A stretch of DNA of 64,000 nucleotides from Typha latifolia (GCA_019914945.1 CM034099.1:10801001-10865000); one strand, 5' to 3'; shown: positions 32,254 through 44,206, numbered from the stretch's first letter. Made by a program: numbers and translations. Notes: generated from the sequence alone by a model not told the origin.

Positions 32254-33216
32254 TGATACGATTCGGACTTCACCGATGTCGTCTCGAGCATGGATTCACT
32301 TTAGCAGTGTGTCTTTGTTTCTTGTTTTAATATTTAATTTCTAAGAAAATAAGTTTTCTGTAAGTCGCGTTCGAATGCGGGTGGAGTGAGTTCAAACGCG
32401 GTTGTGAACGCGGTTGTGAACGGGTTATGAGAGTGTGCATTGTGCGTTCGAGCACCCCGTTCGAACGCACTCTGAACGCCTGCATCGCATTCGCAAATCC
32501 AAAGAAGTGGGAAACAGGCATGTTCGATCACGTGTTCGAATGCCTACATCGCGTTCGTAAATCTAGAGAAGAGCGAACTCGGTGTGTTCCAACATGGTCG
32601 GGCACATTCGAACGCGGTTGGTGAAATTATATTGTTCAGGGTTAATTTTGAGTTATTTGGTTAGCCTCTAAAAGGGATATGAATGGCAACCAAAAAATTA
32701 TTATTGAAGAATTGAGTTTTGCCTTGCCTCCTTCATCTTCTTCGCTCTCGTTCTCGCAATTCCCGGCGATACCGCTTCTAACCTCCCTCGACCACCAATC
32801 ACCCTAGACCCTTAGGGCGGCCCTCTCCTTCCCCTTCTTCCAATCTATCCAACACTTGCCCTAACCCTTCCATCAACTATAACCTTTCCATCACCATCTT
32901 TTACCGGTGCCACCCCACAAACGCCGGTCTACTTCCAACCACCATCATCCTAGGATCTCGTGCCTCCATCCACGGATCCTAAATAGATCACCTTGATGTT
33001 TGTCCACTAATCAGACGATATCTCGAGATCCCCAAATCCACCCGCCTAAAACATGATTTATTGGAAAGAGTTTTTCTGGGGCTACAACATATCCAAATTT
33101 CACGTTGATCCGACGGCAGCATCTTTCGGGATCTTATTTCAAAGTTCTATGGCAAATTTAGTCAAGATCAAATAATTGGAAGAGATCGAACCTTAGCATA
33201 AGGGGAGATCGTATCA
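32254..33216 (+). mobile_element. F1 3' LTR, complete (963 bp)
   Basis: TGATACGATTCGG start and GAGATCGTATCA end. TTCGAA palindromes at 32368-32625. This is the best full-length F1 reference attached to a coding region. Confidence 0.92.
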
Positions 33217-33475
33217 GGCAATCTAACGACTATAGTAAAATATAAAGACAAAAATAATAAAATATAAACTCAGATTCATTAAATAATAATTATGAACACA
33301 ATTCCACTCCTATTTATAAGAGTTAAAATTCTAACAAATTGTATGCACATGCGGATTATGCCATTTATTTAAAATTTAAAATAATAAGATAAAGCTAACT
33401 AACTAACTTGAGTTAACTCAACCCGACTTAACCGACGTGACTAACCTAATCCATGTGGTCGGATAACATAAGCAA
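33217..33475 (-). mobile_element. LTR-end fragment of the TGTTATG family
   Basis: Shares AACTTGAGTTAACTCAACCC and CATGTGGTCGGATAACAT-like blocks with the LTR ends at 13830-13988 and 16740-16900. Only this outer part is recognisable. Confidence 0.4.
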
Positions 33476-33529
33476 GAAAGAGAACTACATGTAAGTACTA
33501 TTTATGATAGATGAACATAAAAATAACCT

Positions 33530-34330
33530 GTAACAAAACAAGTGGCCCATATATCTCTCCCCGCATTGCATTCACTAACACAACATAGCTCTCGGTAGAG
33601 TATTGCCAATGTGGCACTCTCCCAACTAAGCATGTTAGTGTATTCCAAGTCCTATAATAGAGGAAAATATATCAACTACCCTACATCGCCAGACTTCTTT
33701 ATAAAAAATTAGCCCTCCATCAAAAATGTAATCCCTAGCATATTATCGAATCAAATGAACATCAACATCTACAAGAAGGGTGACAAATGTCTCTCTCAAC
33801 CAAACATGCATAACGACAAACTATGCCTTATTGTCTGAGGTGAGATAACTCCTAAAAGCTTCCAACAAACATCATCCTAATGAATATCTATGGCTCCAAT
33901 CATTGTAGGTCCATAGTTACGTAGACCTAACAATATAGAAATATCTTGTAACGTAACAATGACCTTACCTCACATTTAGATGGAATGTGTGCATCTCTAG
34001 TTGCCAATGCCTGATAATGTAGTAATTAATGTTCAATTAATATGTATTCCAAATGAGCCAATATACATAGTAAAACTCGGTCACTACTAAGATATAAACT
34101 ATCGGTGATTTAAACTCGCACTGTCTCAAGGTAGTCCTAAGAATGAACATGTGAAATATAAATAAGAAGATTGTGCCTAAAATAAAACGTAAGGCATAAA
34201 AATACAAACCTCGTCCTAGTCTTTCACCTCGAACCTATAGTGTCTCTATAATCTCATCACAAATGTATTGACAAGGCTTGGGTCCTTGTGTGTATCCATC
34301 ACAAGTCAAGATAACATAAGTGAATAATAA
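33530..34330 (-). pseudogene. Plant mobile domain (MAIN/MAIL1-like) pseudogene
   Basis: Minus strand. Successive frames give GKVIVTLQDISILLGL, then CWKLLGVIS and, further on, SWESATLAILYREL followed by CCVSEC. These are the hallmark blocks of the plant mobile domain (VTLQDVxxLLGLPxDG; LLGVxP; YSWGSAxLAxLYREL), a domain carried by transposons and by host MAIN/MAIL proteins. Frameshifts and stops separate the blocks, so it is dead. I see no linked transposase. The N-terminal part may extend to about 34330 (DPSLVNTFVMRL). Confidence 0.72.
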
Positions 34331-37069
34331 GTTTAGTAAAATATATTTTAATAAAAAAATCTAAACATTTGTCTAAGTTATATAAAAGACATTAAATTCT
34401 AAGCAAGTATTTTTCTGAACTAAAAAGGGACATAATTTAACACTCTACGGATGATCTATGAAGACCCAACTTGTATTTTTACCCTTATAGCTACGTCAAT
34501 TGTTCCTTTCTTATCTACAAATGCCACATACGTTCTTTTTGGCAAACTCCCACTCATCCATTTCATTACAAAACTATGACGTTTTTGATCTCCTTTTGAT
34601 CATCCAGTTTGTAGCTTGATCAAGCAATACTATTTTTTTTAATGAAATCAAGCAATCATATTGAACCATCATAATGTGACCAATAATTTTTGTCATAAAG
34701 AGGATGAAACATAGGGTGCCATCCAGTCACATATGTCTACATGGTGTATAAATGATCAATAAATGATCTCCAATCTAAGTTCATTGTTTTGCATGTAGTA
34801 AGTACATGGGTGCATAGGTGCTTATATTATTACATTTTGTCACATACAACTTCAATTATTTAGGTCAATATTTTGAGATTGTTTACACTCAAGTTGCTCA
34901 AATTGGAGTGTGCAATAGTAATCTCGAAAATACTATGACGATGATTGAATATATTTTCTTAGGTCTACTCGGACATAGTGAGGAATAGCCACAAAACTCT
35001 GGTATGATTGTCCAGGCTCGGGATCTTCATTGTGCACTCGGGATCTTCATGGTGAGACATGGGCTTGTCGAAGTCTACCCACTACTCGAAGTCGTCCACT
35101 CGTAGCTCGCTTGGAGACTAGTGTGAACTAGTGCGCATCTCTTCATCTCTTGATACCTTGCTATTGAAGTGGGCATCAATGACCCTTTTGGCACCGTGGT
35201 ATACCTCAGTGATAGTGGAGGACTAGCTGAATGGACCAGGACATCAACACCATTGCATAAAATGGTTCAGACCCATTATTATGTCTTTAGGTCAAAATTG
35301 CTCACCAAAGGTGATCTCGCCTTTTGTTCTTCTTGGTGCTTTTGTGAAAAGCCAATGAGCCTGCTACGGATGTCTAGTAATGCCTCTTGCATGATGGCAA
35401 ACATGTTGGCCATGTCTCCCATGCTAGGTTGAGGTGTTGGTGCTGGTGGAGGAATCAACCATGGTGGCGAGGTTGGAGTGGGTGATGCCCTCGCCTCCGC
35501 ACACAATGGCTCTATGGCTTGAGTCCTATCACATTTGACTTCAAGGATATGTGGTTGGAATTCAGTTCTAAAGGGCAGCAAGTGTGGATGGATGGAATTT
35601 GTCGAAGAGCCAATGCCACTTTGCACTCGATGGTGAGGTTGCCCCAAATCGGGCGTCACGAAAACTTATTGAAGATGTTGGGGCTGCCTAAACCATCATG
35701 GGGAGATGAAGACATGCTGGATTTGCCCTGGCCACTAGTAGCTCCACTCGAGGCCACGGTGAGCGCGACAATATACGGTGATTTAGCCTCTCTTCTGAGT
35801 CCAGATCTTTCATATAACTCCAATTTTAAGGGAGCTAGCTGGAAGGGACCAAGGGTGCTTGAGTTAGATACTACTGTATTGATTATTGTGTTATGTTTTT
35901 TATATGTGCTATATAAATATATATTACTATGAACAAGTGGCAATCGTGACCAATGAAAACTTAATTTGCATTATAGAAAAATTAAAAAAAAAGGGTGATG
36001 TTGAAGTGGAGAAAGATTAGGACAGTAATTTTGGGAGATCTATGTTGAAGTGGCAATCGTGACCAATGAAAACTTAATTTGCATTATAGAAAAATTAAAA
36101 AAAATGGGTGATGTTGCACGGCAAATAATTGCTTGGCAATCATATCTAGTATTGTGGCTACTTATTTTATCTATTCTTTATTATATAAGTTTTTTTATGT
36201 GCAAATTTGCAATTGGTCATGTCATAATTTTTTATCTATAGATCAAACAAGCGGGTAAATGAAATAGAATAATGTCATGGATCTTAAGCTTTTGGTTTTA
36301 TAATATAATTGGATATATATATATATATTATTTGGGAAGACAATTTTGTTATATTTCTATTTACAGTGAAAATTAGAATTATAAAATATTGACTGTTTAA
36401 GGTGATACATTTTTTTCTGTATTGAATATATGTCTTCTTTTGAAGATAAACTTTGTTATGCTTTATTAAATTGTTGAAATTATAGTGAAGAGATTAACTA
36501 GTTATTTTGTTATTCTTTTGGATATTTTGTTGATCTAGCAAGTTATTTGAAATATCAGTTCTGATATCTTTAGTTTTATAATTTAATAAATAGTTTTTTA
36601 TTCGTGTGTTTATATGTTGGCCAAGCAACATATGCCGACGTTTATATATGCAGGCATATAAACCTTCTATGGCATATTTTACCAATATTTACTAAACATC
36701 GGACAACAATATTTGTCACTGTATCTAAATGTCGAAATATAAACATTTTGCAATATACAAATCTATCCGCTAAAATTATATTTCCAGTGTTTCGTAAATA
36801 CTGGAGCATCTATTTTGCCTGGCATGCATCTACACGCTGGCACATATAGTTTTCCTGACATTTATAAAATATTGGTTATATAACTTAAACCAATTTAAAT
36901 AATTGACAGTAAACATATTAATTGACGTTTATAATTGTTGGCTAAAATATTTGTGCCGATAACTATTTATGTTGGCGAACATATTTATTGTGGCATTTCA
37001 ACTGTCATTAGTTACCGCCAGCATGTATAAGTGCTAGCAAAGAGGTTTTACCTAGCGTTGCTAGTTAAG
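34331..37069. other. Unassigned AT-rich region
   Basis: No gene recognised. A proline-rich open stretch on the minus strand (35659-35279, ending in a glutamine/lysine-rich helix) and the one after it (35943-35656) could be old gypsy gag N-terminal remnants, but no diagnostic motif supports it. From 36600 to 37070 there are many TTGGC/GCCAA motifs, as in subterminal repeats of DNA transposons; unproven. Confidence 0.35.
35938..36120. repeat. Direct repeat, about 70 bp, spaced 113 bp
   Basis: GTGGCAATCGTGACCAATG...AAAAGGGTGATGTTG at about 35938-36005 recurs at 36051-36116 with one or two changes. Confidence 0.9.
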
Positions 37070-37559
37070 CACTCTGAAAAACCCATAGACACAAGTATGT
37101 ATCTAAATACTAGGCAATGATATCACTCGTTCGCTAAGTAAAAGTCCGTAGAAATATTAAGAATGAAAGCAGAGATGAACGCCAAGATTTTAACGTGAAA
37201 AACCCAAATGGGAAAAAACCACGGATCCAAACTCGAATCAAAACCAATCACTAGAATAATAGCAAGCTTACAAGACTAACTCTCAAAACAACCCGTCGAT
37301 CCAAATGACTTTGTTCCTCTCGCCTTGCTCGCTAGAACCCACGATTCACCGCTTCTCGTGATTGAAGTCCAATCTCAACCCTCGAGATTGATCTTTCGTC
37401 TAGATAGCCCTTAAGACGAAAGATTAAGATTTGTATATTAGTGGAACCTTGTTAGTTGAAGAACCGATGTAGCCTCAAGAAGTTTCCTTCAATAATGCTT
37501 CTTCAACTACGCTAGAGATAGGGTTTCAAAATCCTTATATATCATCTCCAAGATAGAGC

Positions 37560-37765
37560 CAAATCTCAATCTTATCCGTACTCACGAAAGTACAAGATAG
37601 AACCAAATCCTAATCTTATCCGTACTCACGAAAGTACAAGATATAGCCAAATCTAAATCTTATCCGTACTCACGATCTTCAAGATATAGCCAAATCCAAA
37701 TCTTATCCATACTCACGATCTTCAAGATAGAGCCAAATCCGAGTCTTATCCATACTCACGAAAGT
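37560..37765. repeat. Tandem repeat in F2 LTR
   Basis: Five imperfect units of about 40-50 bp built on CAAGATAGAGCCAAATC and TCTTATCCGTACTCACGA. The copia-2 LTR at 11870-11920 has a single unit, so the array expanded in this copy. Confidence 0.85.
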
Positions 37766-37784
37766 CCAATATTCTTAAACTTTG

Positions 37785-38205
37785 TTGGTGCGTTCGAACG
37801 CGATGCCTTGAATTCTTAAGGATGCGTTTGAATGCGTTTGTGAACGCAGCTCTCGCCTCGTGTGAACGCAAAGATCCGCGTTCGAACACATTTGTGAACG
37901 CGGCTCTCGTCGTGTGAACGCAGATTTCGCGTTCGAACGCGTTTGTAAACGCGGCTCTCTGTCTGTGTGAACGCAGATTTCGCGTTCGAACTCGTTTGTG
38001 AACGCACCGCATTCGAATGCGTTTGTGAACGCGGCTCTTTGTTTGTGTGAACGCAGATTTCGCGTTCGAACTCGTTTGTGAACGCACTGCGTTCGAACGC
38101 GTTTGTGAACGCGGCTCTCTGTCTGTGTGAACGCAGATTTCGCGTTCGAACTCGTTTTCGGAATGCACCGCGTTCGAACGCGTTTGTGAACGCGGTGTGA
38201 ACTCG
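37785..38205. repeat. TTCGAA minisatellite in F2 LTR
   Basis: Units of about 53 bp, GCGTTCGAACGCGTTTGTGA plus CGCGGCTCTCTGTCTGTG plus a variable GCAGATTTC end. Some are interleaved with a shorter AACTCGTTTGTGAACGCAC unit, forming a higher-order pattern. Being free of stops on the minus strand, it gives long spurious reading frames. Confidence 0.9.
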
Positions 38206-38339
38206 AAGGCTTTTCTCCAATAATCTTGCAATTCTTCAAACCAGAGATATTCTAGACTTGTGTAAAGCTCATATACATGAAAAAATATACTTAGAATATT
38301 TTGTACACAATTGCCAACAAATAAAAACCTAACACACTC

Positions 38340-39196
38340 TCACAAACCTTTCCCAACTAGGGCATAAATGGCGTTTGCATATACACCGCTAAAACTTTTA
38401 CTCGGTATTTAAACAAATTTGTTACTACGTATAAAAATGCCAACATAAGTCTATTTTGGCATAGTGTTAGGATAGGCATTAAACAAGAATTCTTCAATCT
38501 AAAAAGTTATTCATCTTCATAATCATCAAAGATAGGTCCTCCAATTATCTCAATACTTCCTTTTCACAATCAAAAAGCCTTTCTAACTAAAAGCCATCAT
38601 AAAACTCATTTTCTAGATCTACTTCTAAATCTTGTGAATCAATCTTGTAGAAGCATTGTTTGCATGAAGGTAATAAAAATCCTTACCGATAATCTCCTCA
38701 CTAATTAGACGTTGATGGTGTTGAACTCTAGCCTCCCAAATATCGAGTTATTGCATCATCCATTCAAGTTGTTCCTTTATCTATTTTATGTCGTTCAAAT
38801 AAGCATAGATAACCAAGATAATCTTCTTGTCCATGACCACGAGCAACAAAACAATATCAACACATCACCTAGATGTTGTAGGAATGAAGTGTAGGCTCGC
38901 TACCAATTGATGAAGGGAAGCATGGAAGAAGATATATAGATCAAACCTCAATCTATTGTTCACGTGCAAATATCACAATGTTATGAACCATGCGTCCGCT
39001 ACCCGATCAAGGTCGAATGTACGAAAACAACCTCGTGGCAAATGGAGGAAAATAATCACCAAATATTCTATAGTAAAAAAAAATTACGAAATCAGGGGTG
39101 GCCGATCCGTAACTTCCTGATATACTTTTTTAGTATTTACACCCTTTGCAGATTATGACTGAAACTAAAACAAAAATACGTAAAAGTGGGGTTGAT
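38340..39196. other. Unassigned
   Basis: AT-rich, no coding signal recognised. Continuity across the solo LTR suggests 36600-37070 and 38340-38470 were one unit (both rich in GGCATA/TGCCAA motifs). Confidence 0.4.
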
Positions 39197-39716
39197 TGAT
39201 ACGTTTAGTTAGGATCTATTCTTACTACATTAGTTGTTTATTTATATGTGGATGGTAGCCAAATTTATTATACTATTAGAATATTAATTCTTGCCTCTCT
39301 ATCATCTATCTACTTTAATCTCCCTCCTCTCTCTTTACCATCCTTCCACCTCTACTGTTGGCAAGGTTTCTTCTAACTTTTAATCTCCCTCGACTATCGA
39401 GCCACCCCTCTTCTTTGGGATCTCGACCACTTCGTTCCCTTCGTCTACATCCTTTAACCACATCCACAATCCACCTTCATCTCCACACCTATCCATAACC
39501 CTAACATCCACTCCACCCGTCACCACCACCATCACCTATGTTATTTCATGTTTTTATCCCTGCTACAGTTCGAATCTACGAAGAGCATAAATACAAAAAT
39601 TGTATATCAGGAAGTTATGGATCTAACCTAATTAGTTTCGTAATTGTCTAACTACTAGAGAATATCTAACAAATATTCTTCCACAGTTGCGCGGACTGAT
39701 TCCTGTAATATTCTTC
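39197..39716 (+). mobile_element. F3 gypsy 5' LTR, 3' end missing
   Basis: Starts TGATACGTTTAG. It keeps the general LTR layout of F1 (TTATATGTGGATGGTAGCC, then pyrimidine-rich CTCTCT, CCTCCCTCGACTATCG and CACCACCACCATCACC) but is otherwise distinct. The end matches 3190-3365 up to CTGATTCCTGTAAT. The last 60 bp or so and the PBS present at 3366-3433 are absent here. Confidence 0.6.
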
Positions 39717-39734
39717 CAACGTCCATAAGTACGA

Positions 39735-40935
39735 ATATGGATGAACTTAGGGGCATGTTCCATACATTGATGCATAGAGTTGACCCAATTCAAAAGGATC
39801 ATAATGATTTCAAGGAATATGTCATGAACCGATTTGATTCGTCATCTCCTCGACGACAATCGTAGTTTCAAGAAGGACTAGCGGTGGGACCTCATCGAAC
39901 TAATACCCCACAGGTTTAGGTACGTCATGCAAGTGTTAATGATCCCCTCTTACCTATGCCCACACATCATTCCCCACCTCCGTTGTAAAACCCAAGATCG
40001 GCGGTGGTGGAACCCGAGAGGCGTGCGGCACCGGTGCGCTTCGTCGATGAGGAGGATTGGCACTTTGAGAATGAGGTTGATCCCTTTGGAGATGGTGATG
40101 GACATGGTCAAAGATTTAGAAAAGGGGATCAACTTGAACTAAGGATCTTTCGCGAACCCGACAATGCTATTCAAGGGAGAACCGCATGCTTCAATTTTCC
40201 AAAATTTCAAGGCGGTGATCTAACGGATTGAGTGTTTCAAGTTGAACAATATTTTGATTATCAAGCTACAGCGGAAGATGCAAAAGTCTAGATGGAAAGT
40301 CATTACCTCCAAGGAACGGCATTGCATTAGTATAGATCAGCTTATTCGTGGTGGAGGATTTATCGGATGGGCTAATTTTTGTAGGAGGATTACATGTAGA
40401 TTTGGGACAGCGGCACATGAAGATTTTGCTGCCACATTAAGCAAGATGGTTTAAAGGATGACCGTATTAGAGTACCAAGCTGAGTTTGAGTTAGTTAGTA
40501 GTCATTGTGACCCACCTTGGCCCGAACTGACATTAATGACCACATTTATTTCAGGGCTGCGAGATGAGATTCAGGCAGAAGTTCATGCTCTTTGTCCTAC
40601 TACTCTTGAGGAGGCCTTTGAGAAGGCCGTGAGGATAGAGCAAAAACATAAGGCTCTAAAGATGGCAAATAAAACTAATTGGGGCAACCAAGAAGGGCGA
40701 TCTCGCACCTAGAACGCCGGCTACAAATTCTACGATTTCAAAAATAGCTACTGCAAGCACTAGACCACGACCACTTTTGAGACCTTCTTCTAATATTAGA
40801 GGAGGCACAAGACCCCCGTTCGAACTCTCACACCTGCCCAAGTGGAGGAGCGAAGAGCAAAAGGCCTTTGCTTTCGATGTGATGAGCATTTCACCCCTGG
40901 CCATCGTTGTTCTAAACCGATCAGAGTGTGATGCT
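39735..40935 (+). pseudogene. Gypsy Gag, interrupted by stops
   Basis: Blocks: NMDELRGMFHTLMHRVDPIQ at the start; PDNAIQGRTACFNFPKFQGG; VFQVEQYFDYQATAEDAKV; EYQAEFELVSSHCDPPWPEL; ALCPTTLEEAFEKAVRIEQ; and zinc knuckle GLCFRCDEHFTPGHRC at about 40862-40908, with complete CX2C...HxC ligands. At least six stops or shifts break the frame. Confidence 0.85.
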
Positions 40936-41044
40936 TATAGATAGTCTTGAGGAGGAGGATGAGGTTGTTGATGCTGAAGAGTGTCCAGAGGAGGTCCACA
41001 AGGAGGCTGTTGAGGTAGGTGCGAAAGAAAATATCTAAGCTGAA

Positions 41045-41440
41045 ATGTCGATGCATGCATATTCAGGTACTTCCATGCCGAGGATGTTATGCGTAGACGG
41101 ACTCATTAGAAAGCATTGTGTGCACATCCTCATCAATTCGGGGAGTACACACAACTTTCTAGATGAGAGATTAGTGAGGAGATTGGGTTTGGATGCCGAA
41201 TTGACCATGGGATTTGACGTTGCCATTGGCGACGGCACGAAGCTTAAGGTAGAGAGCTTGTGTCGCCGGGTCGATATACGAGTGCAAGAACACGATATCA
41301 TTGTGGACTTGTATCCGTTGGTGCTGCGAGGAGTGGACATTGTCCTTGGTACTCAGTAGTTACAGAGTTTGGGACTCGTCACATTTAATTTTCGGAGCAT
41401 GTGGATAAAATTTAAACAAGGAAACAAAGATGTGTGGCTT
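41045..41440 (+). pseudogene. Gypsy protease with active-site Asp changed to Asn
   Basis: Reads GLIRKHCVHILINSGSTHNF, then LGLDAELTMGFDVAIGDGT and LRGVDIVLGTQ. The family active site is D-S/T-G; here codon 41135-41137 is AAT (Asn), a G-to-A change of GAT. The frame stops after LGTQ. The enzyme would be inactive even without the stop. Confidence 0.85.
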
Positions 41441-41639
41441 GATGGCGTTTAGTCTTTGTCGATTCCTGCGATGCGCCTATGATGGGGCTGCCTTGTGCAT
41501 ATGATTTGGCCTATCTTCTTCAGTTATGACCAGCAGGAGATGAGCCTCAAACGAGTTCAGGTACTACCATTGAATTGTGTAATTTATTAGATAACTTTTC
41601 TAGACTATTTCAGGAGCCACAAGAGTTGCCACCGAGGAG

Positions 41640-42920
41640 AGCGGCAAACCATAGCATAGAGATTATACCCGAGGCTGCACCAGCGAATGTGAGGCCATAT
41701 TAGTATCCACATGTGTAAAAAGAAGTTATCTCAAAGATGGTAGCCGAGATGTTGGAGCAATGTCTCATTCAACCAAGTCATAGCTCATACTCATCCACCG
41801 TGCTATTTGTGCGAAAAAAGGATGGTACATGGCATTTTTGTGTCGACTATCGGGCACTAAATGCTATTACCATCAATGACCGATATCCTATTCTACTTAT
41901 CGAGGTGTTGTAGGACGAGCTTGTAGGGGCGACTATATTCAGCAAGCTTAACTTGAGGGCCGGGTATCATCAAATTAGAGTTCACCCAACAGATGTACAC
42001 AAAACTGCGTTTCAAACTTCGGACGGGCATTACGAGTTCCGGGTGATGCTTTTTAGTCTCACAAATGCTGCAACTATCTTTCAAGGCCTCACGAATGATA
42101 TATTTCAGCCTCTCTTGCGAAGGAATGCCTAGGTATTTTTTGATGATATTTTGGTGTATAGCAGGATTGAATTAGAGCATTGGCGGCATTTGGAGGGTGT
42201 GCTAAATTTGTTGAAACAAAACTAATTGAAGATCAAGAAGTCCAAGTGCCTATGGGGAGTACCACAAGTGGAGTATTTAGGCCACATTATTTCAGCGGAG
42301 GGTATAGCGACGGATCCTCAAAAGGTTGCATGCCTGACCGCTTGGCCTAATCCTACTACTACCACCAGATTGAAATGATTTTTGGGTCTGACCGGATATT
42401 ATTGCCGATTCATCACCGGATATGGCAAGATCGCTGCTCCTCTCACTTCTTTATTGAAGGACTCTTTTAGATGGACGGATGAAGCCACTTCAACCTTTGA
42501 ATGAAAACAACAATGACGACGGTGCCCATTCTAGTGCTACCAGACTGTACCAAAGAGTTTATTGTGGAATGTGATGCGTCGGGTGTTGGCATTTGAGCTG
42601 TACTAATATAAGGAGGACGTCCCATAGCCTTCCTTAGTAAGGCTTTGTCATAAAAATCTCAGCAATTATCAACTTATGAAAGAGAGATGTTAGTAATTCT
42701 GCATGCGGTGATAAAGTGGAGGCCTTATTTGATCAGTAGACAATTCATTATACAAATCGATCAAAGGAGTCTTCCATACTTTATGGGACAGCGTATACAC
42801 ACTCCGTCACAGCAGAGATGGGTCACAAAATTGTTGGGGTATGATTATGTAATACAATACAAGAAGGGAACAGAAAATAGAGCGGCGGATGCACTATCGC
42901 GCCAAATCGATATTGCCGAG
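41640..42920 (+). pseudogene. Gypsy reverse transcriptase and RNase H
   Basis: [72 protein letters not shown] (FDD where YxDD is usual) and [17 protein letters not shown]. RNase H: FIVECDASGVG, STYEREMLVILHAVIKWRPY and RAADALSRQ. About eight stops. This is the only gypsy RT in the window. Note [11 protein letters not shown] where the family has DLRSGYHQI (Asp of the first catalytic motif changed to Asn). Confidence 0.9.
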
Positions 42921-43059
42921 CTTGCAGCCTATTCTTCTCCTACCTTTCCCTTCATTGACGAGCTGAGGTATGCATGTACATTTGGCCCGGATATTTTGAG
43001 ATTGTTGCAAGAGGTGATGGATGATTTGTAGAGCCATCTAGAGTTGGAAAACCGAGGTA

Positions 43060-44085
43060 GTTTACTGCTGGACCGTGGATTGCGACAGAAATTATTGGAG
43101 CACTTCCACCAAACTCCAGAGGCTTGTCATGAGGGTGTCTTGAGGACTTATAGGAGGATATCTCAGAGTTGCACATAGCCAGGATTGAGGCAGGATGTGA
43201 GGAGTTTTGTTCATGCTTGCGAAGTCTATCAAAGGGCTAAGACAACCACATTGAAACCGGCCGGATTACTACAGCCTTTACCTATACCGGACCGTGTTTG
43301 GGAAGACATTTCTACGAATTTCATAGAGGGTCTGCTGCTGGTACGTGGTTATTCCGTTATCTTTGTAGTGGTTGACGGATTGAGCAAGTATGCGCACTTT
43401 TCGGCATTGTCACATCCGTTTCGCCTAAGTTGGTGGCTGAAATTTTCGTTAGAGATGTTGCTCGGTTACATGGCATGCCACACACGATTTTCTCGGATTG
43501 TGATCATATATTTATGAGTGACTTTTGGACTGAGTTTTTCAGATTGTAGGGGACTCGATTGAACTTCAGTTCGGCCTACCATCCACAGACGGACGGCCAA
43601 ATCAAGGTAGTCAATCGAAGCATTGAGCAGTACTTGAGGTGCTTTGTTGGAGAGATGCTAAGATGATGGTTGGAGTTCTTACCACAGGCAGAGTGGTCCT
43701 ACAACATTGCCTACCATAGCAGCATTGACATGACTCCATTTGAGGCGGTGTTTGGACGCACGGCTCCGACGTTACGCACTTATGATCCATTGGCATCTGC
43801 AGATCGGACAGAGGTTGCATGTTCATTTTAAACTTGCTCAAAATTGCATGAAGCAAGTTTATGATCGTAGCCAAAGGGAGCAGGAGTTTGACATCCGCAG
43901 TTAGGTGTTTGTGAGGGTGCAACCGTATCGACATGTGACCTTACGTCCGATGCGAAACCAAAAGTTAGAACATCGCTACTTTGGTCTGTTTCGGGTGTTG
44001 GAGCGTATTAGTCCTGTTGCATATCGTTTAAAGCAGTCGGAGGGGTTGAGAGTGCATCCTGTCTTCTATGTTTCATTCCTGTAAT
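43060..44085 (+). pseudogene. Gypsy integrase, first catalytic Asp changed to Asn
   Basis: Zinc domain HFHQTPEACHEGVLRTYRR and ACEVYQRAK; core WEDISTNFIEGL, where the family has DFIEGL, so the first Asp of the DDE triad is Asn. Further blocks: [19 protein letters not shown] residues at 43580, and the tail GVLERISPVAYRL-like followed by HPVFYVSFL at 44085. No chromodomain follows: the sequence joins LTR-type DNA at 44086. Confidence 0.85.
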
Positions 44086-44145
44086 ATATCTAGATCTTAA
44101 AGGAATCGTTGTGTAGCCTCTCTTTAGTTCGAGAATCTATCAAAG
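44086..44145 (+). mobile_element. F3 LTR tail fused to integrase end
   Basis: ATTCCTGTAATATATCTAG...CTATCA matches the LTR tail at 3346-3420 and, like it, runs into a PBS array. Position after pol is where a 3' LTR should start, not where an LTR end plus PBS should be, so the junction is rearranged. Confidence 0.6.
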
Positions 44146-44206
44146 TGGTATTAGAGCCTATCAAATTGGTATCAGAGCATATCAAAGTGGTATTAGAGCC
44201 TATCAT
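44145..44206 (+). repeat. 21-bp tandem array of primer-binding sites (x3)
   Basis: TGGTATTAGAGCC, TGGTATCAGAGCA and TGGTATTAGAGCC start at 44146, 44167 and 44188: the same 21-bp period and spacer as the array at 3421. Confidence 0.88.

Larger units (their letters stand above)
27940..33216 (+). mobile_element. Gypsy chromovirus with both LTRs but no reverse transcriptase
   Basis: Element bounded by a 5' LTR (27940-28840, first 60 bp or so missing) and a complete 3' LTR (32254-33216). Between them lie a PBS, gag, protease, integrase and chromodomain in 3.4 kb; full plant gypsy elements have about 4.5-5 kb here. The roughly 1.5 kb of RT and RNase H is absent. By eye the LTRs are similar but clearly diverged, so the insertion is not recent. 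No target duplication can be checked because the 5' edge is lost next to a TA repeat. Confidence 0.88.
37075..38334 (-). mobile_element. F2 copia solo LTR (1260 bp) with CACTC target duplication
   Basis: Plus-strand start TGAAAAACCCATAG, end AAAACCTAACA; flanked by CACTC (37070-37074 and 38335-38339). It matches the copia-2 5' LTR and is the full-length version of the family. It includes repeated ATCTTATCCGTACTCACGAA blocks (37560-37760), a separate short tandem array, and the TTCGAA minisatellite. Confidence 0.93.

Noticed and set aside
36600..37070. CACTA-type transposon ends
   Set aside because: CACTC at 37070 is the target duplication of the F2 solo LTR, and no CACTA terminal inverted repeat was found.
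37785..38205. CRISPR-like array
   Set aside because: Repeats are imperfect, palindromic and lie inside an LTR of a plant retrotransposon; there are no unique spacers of constant length.
37746..38239. Three long overlapping minus-strand reading frames of up to 161 codons, rich in Arg, Ser and Thr
   Set aside because: They are the stop-free 53-bp LTR minisatellite read in all three frames. Since 53 is not a multiple of 3, each frame cycles through the same peptide pieces; there is no independent coding evidence.
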